Assembly: GCA_903813345.2 (NCBI GenBank)
Contig: CAIIXF020000009.1
Location: forward strand, 5,266,030 to 5,330,029
Direction: 5' to 3'
Length of the DNA stretch: 64,000 bases
From: Owenia fusiformis
Taxonomy: Eukaryota > Annelida > Polychaeta > Sabellida > Oweniidae
Shown here piece after piece: positions 53,438-64,000 of the stretch (positions within the stretch are counted from its first letter, which is position 1; each line of letters opens with the position of its first letter). Under the pieces are notes generated by a model. The model was given only the letters and a program-made list of their open reading frames with translations, searched no databases and was not told the origin of the DNA. A program made the position numbers and the translations under genes.

Positions 53438-56400
53438 ATGAAGAAATTTGCAATAATCCCCACTGTGATAGCTTTTGCAGCCATTTCATTTAGCAATGGG
53501 ACATGTAAGTAACTTTATTTTTTATTATTGATGTTTAAATTCATATACATGAAAACAGTAGGTACGCCTACACACACCTACACATGTAAATATTTCAAAC
53601 CAGCATTTGATCCACATGTCTTGCCATCAATGTAGAACACTCTAGTTCGATAACTATGATAAATATTCATGTTTTCACGCCCGGTGATCGTGAATATGGG
53701 ACGGAGGGGGGGAGCAGGCAATTTCTGCTAGGAAATTCAACAAATCTGGAAGATTTATTTTTTCAAGAAAAAGTTTACTATTGAATTGCTAAATGGATAG
53801 GCGCACGGTATGGTAAAATATGTTAGGTTTTCTGGGATTTTTTCTGAAACGATACGCATCTAAGGTATGAGATCTATTAAAAAATGCGCAAGGCCATCAA
53901 CAGGCACAAATCAACGTTTTTGCTATAAATCAAGCAACAATGGTCTGGACGACCTGTAATAAATACTTGTAAGTGATGTTATCATAACTAAATTAATGTC
54001 ATTGCTGAATTTATAAAATAAGTTTCCATATGTGAAATAAAAAATAATCGAAAATAATGAATTTGGGACGGAGGGGGGGAGGGGACGGAGGGGGGAGCAA
54101 TATGTATATAAGACATGATTAGAGATGTTTCGCGACTTTAAGTCCTTTTACTCCAAATGTCCCCATTTTTCAGTCTCCAGGGGTATATCATCCAGTTTCT
54201 TACTAAGTTAATGAGTTCTTTTTTCAAATACAAGAATTCGTGTGAAGTTGTTTCACTTTATAGAATTATTACTCCCCCCCTCCGTCCCCTCCCCCCCTCC
54301 GTCCCATTTTAATTATTTTCGATTATTTTTTATTTTACGTATGGAAACTTATTTTATAAATTCAGCAATGACATTAATTTAGTTATGATAACATCACTTA
54401 CAAGTATTTATTACAGGTCGTGTAGTCCATTGTTGCTTGATTTATAGCAAAATCTTTGACTTTTGCACGTTGGTTGCGTTGCGCCTTTTTTAATAGATCT
54501 TATATCTTAAAATAGTATCGGTTGAAAAATAATCCTAGAATACCTAACATATTTTATCATACCGTGCGCTTATTCAATTTGCAATTCAATCGTAAACTCT
54601 GTCTTGAAAAATAATTTTACCAGATTTGTTGAATTTTCTATCGGAAATTGCCTGCTCCCCCCCCTCCGTCCCATTTTCACGATCACCGGGCGTGGTTTAT
54701 AATAAAGTAAATCTCATTCTTGTGTAAAACAGACCGTAAACAGAAATCTAAACAGTTTTTATAAGACTAATGGCATTAAGATTTTTCTAGAAAGTTGATA
54801 ATTTTGCTTTGTCATCATTTCATCATATCCTCTATTGTTCAATTTTTTTTACCAATCACATTGTTATTTTCATCATTACATCAATAACTTGGTATACATT
54901 GTATGTACAAAATGAATGATGTTCAGTAATGAGCTCACAAACTTACGTTTATCAAAAAATTCTGAATTTGTTCTAAAAATTGTTTTACTTACAACGGAAG
55001 TAAGCTTTGTCATCATGTCATCATAGTACATGTGTACTTACATTATACTTATATATTTATATGTTTAAATAAATGAGACATTGTCAATTTTTTGTAAGGA
55101 AGTACTTTTCTGTACATATTCAATGTTCAAGCTTCACATAGATTTATTTCTAAACAAATACATCACTAAAACAACATGTATAATGTTTGCTTGTTTACAG
55201 ATGCTGAAGTACAATGTGAAGAAGGTACAGCCAAGCAGAAAATAGAAATGATCTGTCCTCATGGTTTATCCCTAAATCTGCAAAATATAACCAAACAATG
55301 CAACAGCTCAGCTTGCGACAACTACTCCATACCAAGATCTGAATGGGAACCTGATCTGTTAAGATGTTTTGGACAATCATCTTGTACTCATCAACTAGTT
55401 ACAGTATTAAGAATATGTTTCTCATGTGAACAATCTGTCAAGCATCACAAAAGAGATATGATCTACATTAACTGTGAACAGGGTACTGTTATTGAAATAA
55501 CAGCTACTCTTTCATTAGACAGTGCCAGTAAATATTCACACAAGGTACACTATCCTGGGAACAAAGATGAGAGACTGTTGAAGTTGAGAAAATGGTGTAA
55601 TGGACTATCTCAGTGTGAAATGATATCCTCTCCTGGACATTCACACAGATATGAGCAGATACTGTTCAAATGTATACTGGCTTCTACCAGAACTTTCCCC
55701 ATTCAGAGGCCATTAAAGCTTCACACAATGGGAATACTTGGTAAGTGTAACTTGAATTCAGATTTACAATAACTGGTTCATCAAGGGTTCCAATAACAAA
55801 ATCTTTATTGTCTAATGGAACACAGTATTAGTACTGTACTTCTGAGTTAACTCTAATGAGAAAAAACCAACACAGCACAAATATCCCAGATGCGAGTAGA
55901 AATAATCTCGATTTACGTCATTAAAAACTCACAATTCAGTCAAACTGATGTCATATTTGGAATCTACATGTAAAATTACATTTAGAAATGTGGTTTTGAA
56001 AAGAGTTTATCAACTTTGAAAATTTAATTTTCTTTGAAAATGTGACTTCTAGGTCGGGGAGATTCCCCATAGACCCCATGTTGTAAAACCACAAAAAGTG
56101 AAATCTCTTTTCTTGTGTTGGGCAGATAATATTTTCTTTTACTGGATATATTTTAATTTGTATAACTATCAGATACATAAGGGTAATATGAAAAGTGAAC
56201 CACTAAAACGGATGCATATTCAAGTTTAAGGGAATTTTGTAATACCCTGCCATGTTAATTCCCCCGAATCAGCCACCTGGTGGCGAAACTGGTAACTACC
56301 TACTCGCATCTGAGTAATTGTGTCCAACAGGCCAGTAACTTATTTTTGAAGAGAGACATCTTTTGTTAGAAAAAGTAAAGACATCTTCTAAGTGATAATT

Positions 56401-59400
56401 CTGCTTAAAGGGGGTTCCCCTTAAATGACTAGAATCTGGTAACTTTATGACATGCTTAAATATCTTAGCAAACACAAGGTGTGGCATACTTCTTTAAGTA
56501 CATTCTCATGTATTGACTGATCCACACCTCCAAAATAAATTGTAACGATTGACAATATCTGTAAACAAAAAACATGTATTCTATATTCCATGCATCTCTG
56601 CCCACAATTTTCTAAAGATTTAGCAGTTGCAAATACAATATGGTACCAGCTTTTTTAGATTTGTGTTTTTCATTGCAGATACACATGGAATGGTTCTCTC
56701 TGTCATTCACCACAAAAGAGACATGGTGTACATAAAATGCGAACAGAGTACTGTTATCAAAATAAAAGCTGCTCTTTCATTCAACAGAGCCAGAAAAAAC
56801 TCAAAGGTACATTATTCAGGGATCAAAAGTGTCAGACTGTTGAAGTTGAAGGAGTGGTGTGATGGATTAGAGGTCTGTGAATTAATCTCTTCCCCAGGAG
56901 GTAGACACAAATATGAACAAATCTTGTACCAATGTGTTCTGGTTTCACCAACAACTAGATTTTGGAAATTGAACGAGTTCAATTTCAGACTCCAGATCTA
57001 GATTTTTTTTAGCCGAGTCATCAAGAATAAGCCAAGTCATCCAAAATAAGCTAAGTCATCCAGAAAAAGATGGATGGATGGATGGATGGATGAAAAGGGA
57101 AGGAAGGACACGATAGAATAGGAAGGAACGATAGGATAGAATAGGAAAGAAGGATAGAATAGAATAGGAAGGATAGGAAGGAGAGGATACGAAGCAAGGG
57201 TAGATAGGAAGGATAGGATAGGATCAGAAAGGAAGGATGGATGCATTTTTCAATATTTTCTTCTCTACTCTTGACTTTCTATCAGGATACCATCAGATCG
57301 ATTTTTCTTGAAATTTCAAAACGCCATCACTTCCGAACCGGAAGTCGGATCGAAATTTGATTTGCAGATTCGAATTCCTGACAAAATTCTACCCCTAATT
57401 CATAACTCATACGTTAAATTTGGCGAATTTTTATTTTGACCTACTTTTCGGACACGCCATAACTTCGGAACCGGAAGTCAAATCGAAATTTGGTTAGCAG
57501 ATTTGGTTTTCTGAGAAAATTCTATTCTTAATTCATAACTCAAACGTTAAATTTGGAGAACTTTTTATTTTGACCTACTTTTCGGACACCATATCTCAAA
57601 AGTGGGTCAAAATACTTTCTGACGGCAAAAGGCTTACGCTATTAGCACACTCTTGGCTACATGTATACACAATTTCGAGGAATATAATTAAAGTGTAGTG
57701 TCAGAATCGCAAAAATAAGGATAAACTATGAATTTGACCTAGATTTTGACCTAGGGATTTTGGTGTCCAAATTTTGAAATTAGGTAGCCTTCGAGGTTCC
57801 CTTCTTTCATAGGCTTTCATTATTTTAAGCTGTAATTAGTCTATATCTTGTATTTTACACTTCAAAAAAATCTTTTTTCCCATTGACATAACATGGGGCA
57901 CCAAATCTAGCGATTTTTGAGCTTTCAAAATGTCATAACTTCCGAACCAGAAGTCGGATTGAGATTTGGTTTGCAAATTCGGATTCCCGAGAAAATTCTA
58001 TACTTAATTCATAACTCAAACGTCAAATTTGGAGAATTTTTTATTTTGACCTACTTTTCGGATACCATATCTCAAAAGTGGGCAAAATACTTTCTGACGG
58101 CAAAAGGCTAACACTATTAGCACACTCTTGGCTACATGTATACACAATTTCGAAGAATATAATTAATCTGTAGTGTCAGAATCGCAAAAATAAGAAAAAA
58201 CTTTGAATTTGACCTAGATTCTGACCTAGGCATTTTGATGTCCACATTTTAAAGCTAGATGGCTTTTGAGGTCCCATTCTTTTAAAAGCTTTCATTATAT
58301 TTAGCTGAACTCAGTCTATATTTCGTATTTTTCACTTCAAAAAAATCTTTTTTCCCATTGACTTAACATGGGCACCAAATTTAGCGATTTTTGAGCTTTC
58401 AAAACGCCATAACTTCCTAACCGGAAGTCTGATTCCAATTTGGTTTTCAGATTCGGAATTCTGAGAAAATTTCCCATAAGACCAATATCCTAGACATTTG
58501 ATTCGAAGAACTTTTATTTGGACCTCGTTTTCGGACACTGATATCTCGAAATCGGTTTGAGATATCAAAAAACTAAATCGACCCTAGGTTTCCTACTTTT
58601 TTATAAGGAACACAATGAAAAAAAACCGGATCGAAAATATTGAAGGATGACCGAGAAAATCGAAAAAACTGACAAAGTACTGGATTTGACCTAGTTCTTG
58701 ACCTTTGACCTAGATAAAAATTTGACCCAATTTCCGAGGAACTAGATACTGGACCTAAATTGACCAAATGATTGACTTTACTGAAGACCTTATGGTTATT
58801 GAGAAAACTGGTTTAGAAAAAGAATAATAAGAAGAAGAATAAGAAAACTGACGAAAACAATAGACTCCAGATTTCATCTGGAGTCTAATTACTCAAACTC
58901 ATTCTAACCAGAAAACTCAAACTGACCCAATGCCCAATTTACACACGAAGCCAGTAATGATAACTCAAAAGTCAGTACAACTTACAAACCATCAGTTAGT
59001 CTCAAGCACTCAGCTCAACATAGGGATGAGAAAAGCATCACAAGTGACCAATGAACTCCTCAAACCAGTAATAAGTGGAACTGCAAGGCCCTACAAAGCC
59101 ATAGATGTAGCTACTGACCCAGCTCCAGATAACAGTATACTAGTAGGCACAGACCTAACTCCTGCAGAATCAATAGGAACATTGGTGATTCCCCTTGCAG
59201 TAGGGTTATCTGGTGAGTATAAAGCTTTAACCTATCATCATCACACTTGTTAAAGATGATGTATATACACTATTAAGTCCCAAAACAAAATCAATTAAAA
59301 CAATAGCAAAACATATAGACAAATCTCTTCATTTCTACTTTATTGGACTTCCAGGCTTGATTTTGTCTGTCCCACATCATTTCAGACTGAATCCCCTACC

Positions 59401-60122
59401 TTGATAAATACAAGCTAGTGTCTACTATTTTAGACATTATGAGTATTGTTTTATCAATTTATATCTATTCTTAATATCTTATATATTCTTATATCTGTCT
59501 TAATGGAACTTGAATGGTGGGGAGGGGATAACATTTTTTACACATTGGATTATGGTTTGGGCTACTTGGGCCTTGTTTTCCTTATGACTGGTGTATATTT
59601 AGATGTTTTCTTTTTATTGTTGGTTTCTAAAATAAGTTTGGGTACATATAACAACAACTATTTGTACTACTCCCAGTGAGTGTTAATAGGGTTCAACAAA
59701 CAAGAGCCAGAACAGAATTCAACTAGGCCTCTGAAAGGTTTCATCTAGGGGTAAGAATATTCTCTCTGTATTTCAGTTGGAGTTATTGCACTCGTAATGG
59801 TAGCAGTAGCACTGGTCTACTTGTTATGGGCAAAGGCGCATATGCCTAGGTAAGGGTATGTCTATGTCTCTATATTTCAAATAAAGAATTATTTTTAGTT
59901 TTCCATATACATTTATGCTTGTACAATCGCAATAAACATGTAACATAATAACATTTTAACAAACCAGCCAGATTCTTCAATGTGTTGCTGAAGTAAATGG
60001 TGCCATTTGTTCAGTTCAAATCTTTCAGTGATCGAGGAAAGAACGTTGAAGAAGCTGACCCTGTGGACTCTCCAATGATTCCCCTACGTACAGAGCCACA
60101 GAGAGGGGAAGATTCTCAATAG
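53438..60122 (+). CDS. Gene E: SUEL-lectin-like type I membrane protein with duplicated module, coding exon split by a transposon
   Basis: Exons: 53438-53504 (signal peptide, KKFAIIPTVIAFAAISFS; phase 1), 55201-55740 (Cys-rich part with MICPHGLSLNLQNITKQC and LLRCFGQSSCTH, then module with HHKRDMIYINCEQG, VHYPGN, WCNGLSQCEMISSPG and ILFKC; phase 1 to 1), 56679-59212 (second module with HHKRDMVYIKCEQS, WCDGLEVCELISSPG and ILYQC, then Thr/Ser/Pro-rich stalk), 59777-59849 (TM, GVIALVMVAVALVYLLW; 1 to 2) and 60029-60122 (tail with DSPMIPLRTEPQ). The third coding exon is broken by a 1.9-kb insertion (56,987-58,886) that brings an in-frame stop at 56,999-57,001; the stalk frame resumes right after it. 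As it stands the gene encodes a truncated secreted protein unless the insert is removed. A foldback element and a MITE lie in its introns. Confidence 0.75.
53676..54694. mobile_element. Foldback transposon, 1.02 kb, nearly complete palindrome
   Basis: Termini CACGCCCGGTGATCGTGAA and complement; arms of about 420 bp pair over their whole length, including GGGACGGAGGGGGG blocks both at the ends and near the centre. Arms differ at a modest number of sites. Lies in intron 1 of gene E. No coding capacity. Confidence 0.85.
55887..56312. mobile_element. MITE 'CAGATGCGAGTAG', copy 1
   Basis: Termini CAGATGCGAGTAG / CTACTCGCATCTG. The body is shared with 62,071-62,480 (for example ATTTTCTTTTACTGGA), so this is a repeated family. 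It lies in an intron of gene E. Confidence 0.7.
56987..58886. mobile_element. Insertion in the gene E coding exon, 1.9 kb, with internal repeats
   Basis: Begins AGACTCCAGAT and ends ATCTGGAGTCT (inverted 11-bp termini); the right end also forms a hairpin AGACTCCAGATTTCATCTGG. The interior has a GGAAGGATAGGATA microsatellite (57,060-57,245) and a repeat of about 474 bp (marker ACCAAATCTAGCGATTTTTG at about 57,900, with its near-copy ACCAAATTTAGCGATTTTTG at about 58,375; CCGGAAGTC at 57,340, 57,474 and 58,420, and CCAGAAGTC at 57,947). No transposase recognised, so the class is unknown. Confidence 0.65.
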
Positions 60123-61613
60123 ACTGCAATTAATGAAACAACAATATGTTGCATCAAGACCCTGGACCCCCCTGACTCTTAATCTTGTGGATGTATGTTT
60201 GGAGGTGATGTGTGGAGGGCCACGGGGTGGAGTCAGTTCATTATTTTGTGATTAATATATGAGGATTCATACAACTTGGTATATATTGTTTTGTACAGTA
60301 ACTTGTTTGTATTTGTACTTGTATTTTAATATAATATATACATTGTTTTGTATAAATGTCACATCTTTGTACCATATAACATTATTTAAATAAATTATAA
60401 TAAATTGTTAGTTTATATTATGTTTCTTCAACTAATTAAGTAGTCTTAAATTATTTTTAAAATACACTTTCTAATCCAAAAATAAAGAATTCCACTACTT
60501 AAATGTCTATTTTGCTAACAAAAGTGACTGAGTATCTAAGAGTTGAAAAAACTGACAGGTAGAATTAAGTGCAAACTTGTGAGGTGCCCCCTGATCTCCT
60601 GGGCATGAACTTCATTTAACATATTTGATCAGTAACAAGTAAAAAGTAGGATGCACATACATGTATATTGAATCATGTAATTCCCACATTGAGATTCCAG
60701 CATAGACAACTACCAACATCAAAACTACTATTAACTTAACTAAAATCATTCCTATGTAGTTTTGAAATGTTCAATAAATTACAAATATATAAGTTCAAAT
60801 GATAAATCATATTTAAATCTTGAAATTCAGGATGTCAGCAATTTTTGAGAGTTCCAAAGAATTATGGGATTGTAAAACCTCTTTTATCAAAAATATCAAT
60901 GGAATTTTAAGGATGGTTCACCTGCCTAGGCATGTTGCCAGATTAAAACTGATAAATAGAACTCAAGAATGAAATATAACATCCGCTATATCCATTCAAT
61001 TTGTAACCAATGTTTACTTAAAGTTAATGTGACCGCTATTTTATCAATGTGTGTAATCAAAACTCAAATTGTAAAAGGAGTATGCTTTTACCTAATGACC
61101 ATAGAACTCAATAGAATTCAGTGGGTATACCGGGTATGGTACATTTTAACAAGTAAAAATTGCTTCAAACAATTCCTACATGAAATTTCAAAGAAAATAT
61201 CCAAAACCTCATGATATTGAAACTTAAAAGATGTTTGTAATTAATTATGATGAGAAAATAATACTAATTTGATTTATTTAGTGTATTTAAAGTTTTAAGA
61301 CAGCAATGTTTGCACATGATCCAATTGGACAGGTGCGATGAACAAACCACAAGATAAAACTAGAAATCGGCAACTCCACAAAGTAGCGAATCACAATGAA
61401 AAATGGATGGATGAACAGATAGAGTGCTTCACATTATCCCTATCAAACCTCATTCATTGTGATACAATCCCACATGTACTTAAAATATTGATTTTCGAAA
61501 GTTCTAGCTTTTTAAACGTACCCAATCCCACCCATGCACTTAATTCTCCCCATTGATATAAGTTTACTTAGGAAACTAGTTCTGTCTAGATACAGCATGT
61601 CATTCCACCACAC
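60123..61613. other. Gene E 3'UTR and intergenic DNA
   Basis: AATAAA-like signals at about 60,388-60,402 and 60,480. The remainder is AT-rich with no gene recognised. Confidence 0.45.
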
Positions 61614-61676
61614 GGATGTCCATATTTTTTTCTTCATTCACGGATAATTTGTCTTGGAAGATAGTAGCGTCAGTTC
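61614..61676 (+). promoter_or_regulatory. Conserved upstream block, gene F
   Basis: Matches the block before gene D (48,548-48,612), with GGATGTCCATATTTTTTTC and TTGTCTTGGAAGATAGT, at 60-125 bp before the ATG. Confidence 0.45.
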
Positions 61677-61735
61677 TTCTTAGAAGAAAATTAAATTAAT
61701 TAATGCTACCTCAGGAACAGTAAAATATTAAAATA

Positions 61736-64000
61736 ATGCATGACATGAAAAGACATTTCTGCCTGTTTTGGCTGTGCCAGTACTTCATAGCTTTTGTTAG
61801 GAGCACTAACAGCATCCAGGGTGAGTTGAATTTTATCATAATTCAATTTACAACAGTTTGTTACATCATCAAGCTCTTTATTTGCTCTTGATAAAGTTGA
61901 TAGGGTCAATGTTATAGCAGGAACATAACATTGGTTGGTTTGTAGTGGTACAGGCTCGTAGTCAGAATTTTCCAAGGGGGGGAGGGTTCACTTTTCCAAA
62001 AAATTCTAGGGCGGGGGGGTTCACTTTGGCAAATTTGGCAGAAAAATTTGGCAGGTATATTCATCATAGATGCAAGACTTGCACGTAGAAACTATCCTGT
62101 TTGAAATTCAGTCAAGGTGATATAATATTTGAAATTTACATGTAATAAAAGTGCATCTAGGAATGTGGTTTAAAAAGTGTTTATCAACTTGAAAATTTAA
62201 TTTTCTTTGTAAATGTGACTTCTAACCTAGGTTGTGAAGATTCCCCAAATACCGCATGTTATAGTGAAATAGCTTTTCTTGTATTGGACGGATAATATTT
62301 TCTTTTACTGGACTTATTTTAATTTGTATAACTATCAGAAACATAAGGGTAATATGAAAATTGAACCACTAAAACTGATGAATATTCAAGTTTAAGGGAA
62401 CTTTCTAGTATACCTGCCATGCTATCTGACCCAAACGAGCCACTTGGTGGTGAAACTGGCAACTAGCTACCTATATATTTGGGACAGAGGAAAGTGTTCA
62501 TATTGAGAGGTGTTTGGATACAAGTTTAACTGACTGGGTAAACTTTGAGGTGGCAATTGTTAGGTGAAATATTAATGTGAACCATGTTCCTGTTTAAATA
62601 TTATTTTAAAATAACTGTACAGTAAAACTGTTTGTGTGAGGCTTTTTAAAATTATTTACAACAATTTACAACTAGAAATTGGAGTAGCAAATCCCAACAA
62701 ACAAAGTTTCATGAACCTGTATGATACAATATAGTATTTACCATCTACTCGACCCTTATTCACTGATAATAGAAGACATTGGGGATACACATATCTGGAA
62801 TTTCCAATAATTAAAGCATTTGGGTGGCCATTTTGGAGTTTCAAAGGCATAAATCATGAAGCTGATAATACAATATTTGTGATCTTATATTGGATAACTA
62901 CTTTGGACATATTTCTAAATTATTCAAAATTTCTATTTTAGGCAGCCATTTTGAATTTTCGATTTGAGTATCATATAGCCATACTTTGAATAGATCACCA
63001 AATCATAGCAAAATCCTACATCAAGCAGCTATTTTTTCGAATCCCGGATCAGAAAAAATTCCTGTTTCCTCATCCCCAGGCTCTGGGGGTCATACCAAAA
63101 AAACACAGAATATATGTCAAATATAATATTTTATAGATATTTCATTCATTTTTTGTGTAAAATTATTTATCAGTATCCATTTTTCCATTAAATATCAAGA
63201 AAATTGTTCCCCTGGTATTTTAGTTATGCTCTGGACAGACTGAAGGATAGAAGGATTCACTGTATCTTTACTGAACCACATTCATTGGGATAAGTCCACT
63301 ATAATAACAAATGGTTCCTCTGTAAACAACTCCATGTTGAAACACTTTTAAAGGCCCAATGTAAAGTTTGAACCACTTAGGCTTACCAAAATAAGCAGGA
63401 TATGATATGAAAAAATGTGATGTATGAGAATTTGCACTTGCATGCTTTCCATTTATCTTCTTTCTGACAGGGCAAATTCAGAAACAAACAATAAAGAATA
63501 ATTTGGGGGATTCAGTAATAAAGAATAAACTACATTGTATACTGATATCTATGTTGTTTTCAGATAAAGGAATCTCAACCCAATCACCTACACAGAAAGT
63601 TATTAAGACAAAAGCAGCAATAGATGCATCAACTACACAGCAAGAACCAGGTAATGAAGAAGAAGTACAAACAGCAACTACAGTGATATCAACTAAGTCA
63701 GTGACAGCTTATAAGTATAGCCTTATGCATTTGCAATGCAATGAAATAGATTGTGTTATTGAAATAAAGTCAGTTTCAAGTTGGAACAAAGACCATCCAG
63801 AAGATAAACATTTCTCTGAAAATCATGGTAAATCTCGATTTAAACTACTTGAAGAATATTGTAATGGATATGCTGATTGTTCATCAATAAATGCTAGACC
63901 CGAATATGGAGACATGGAACACATTATATATGATTGTGTACCACGTGGGAAAATTAAAAATGAGGGGACATCACCTACATCCATAAAAATGACAACAGTA
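61736..64000 (+). CDS. Gene F: SUEL-lectin-like membrane protein of the tandem family, right end cut by window
   Basis: Exon 1 61736-61820 (signal peptide MHDMKRHFCLFWLCQYFIAF; ends phase 1 at GTGAGT) and an ectodomain exon from 63564, open to the last base of the window. The exon starts with a Thr/Ser/Gln-rich linker (KGISTQSPTQKVIKTKAAI...) and one module: HLQCNEIDCVIEIKSVSSW, KHFSEN, EEYCNGYADCSSINARPEYG and IIYDC. Closest relative in the window is gene D module 1 (ECTO linker AAIDASTTQQ is shared). No break is seen. The TM and tail exons should lie to the right of the window. Confidence 0.78.
62071..62480. mobile_element. MITE 'CAGATGCGAGTAG', copy 2
   Basis: Diverged copy of 55,887-56,312 in the same orientation, in intron 1 of gene F. 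The terminal inverted repeats are eroded. A G-rich tract (61,975-62,025) precedes it. Confidence 0.6.

Noticed and set aside
57037-57246. Minus-strand frame rich in LPILPILFYPSF
   Set aside because: Translation of a GGATAGGAAGGA microsatellite inside the gene E insertion.

Overview
The window is AT-rich nuclear DNA from an animal. Genes are split by GT-AG introns, housekeeping genes are recognisable by homology, and many short inverted-repeat transposons are present. The mix (SUEL-lectin-like cell-surface genes, LRR receptor, tyrosine-recombinase retrotransposon, dense MITEs) suits a marine invertebrate, perhaps a lophotrochozoan such as a mollusc. The phylum is inference only.

Layout. (i) 1-7.2 kb: the 3' end of an ankyrin-repeat reading frame (+), then the first six coding exons of PSMD12 (26S proteasome lid subunit Rpn5) on the minus strand, with four TIR elements in its introns. 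(ii) 7.26-15.7 kb: a complete CENPM gene (+), head-to-head with PSMD12 across 62 bp. Its introns hold a nested transposon stack, a small minus-strand membrane-protein gene, and a 10-copy 76-bp array that repeats the acceptor and first part of exon 4. (iii) 15.7-20.7 kb: intergenic DNA with a hAT-type MITE, another TIR element and a ~145-bp repeat array. (iv) 20.7-64 kb: a tandem cluster of paralogous type I membrane-protein genes, here called genes A (20.7-23.1 kb), B (27.3-36.8 kb), D (48.7-50.8 kb), E (53.4-60.1 kb) and F (61.7 kb to the window end), plus one orphan signal-peptide exon. Between B and D lies an intronless LRR transmembrane receptor (40.0-42.3 kb). A lone coilin-like exon lies at 26.5 kb on the minus strand.

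The tandem family is the most novel-looking system. Every member has a signal-peptide exon ending in phase 1, one or more Cys-rich ectodomain exons with phase-1 borders on both sides, a TM exon (phase 1 to 2) and a short tail exon. The ectodomain modules look like divergent SUEL/rhamnose-binding-lectin domains that lack the classical YGR and DPC motifs. Number and type of modules vary between genes; one gene has a transposon in its coding exon and another has a frame break. I infer a fast-evolving receptor-like cluster, possibly for recognition; no function is proven.

The last intron of gene B carries an apparently young DIRS/Ngaro-type tyrosine-recombinase retrotransposon (30,933-36,241) with identical split direct repeats (A1 ... 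B1A2 ... B2), a gag-like ORF, an RT/RNase H ORF and a tyrosine recombinase ORF.
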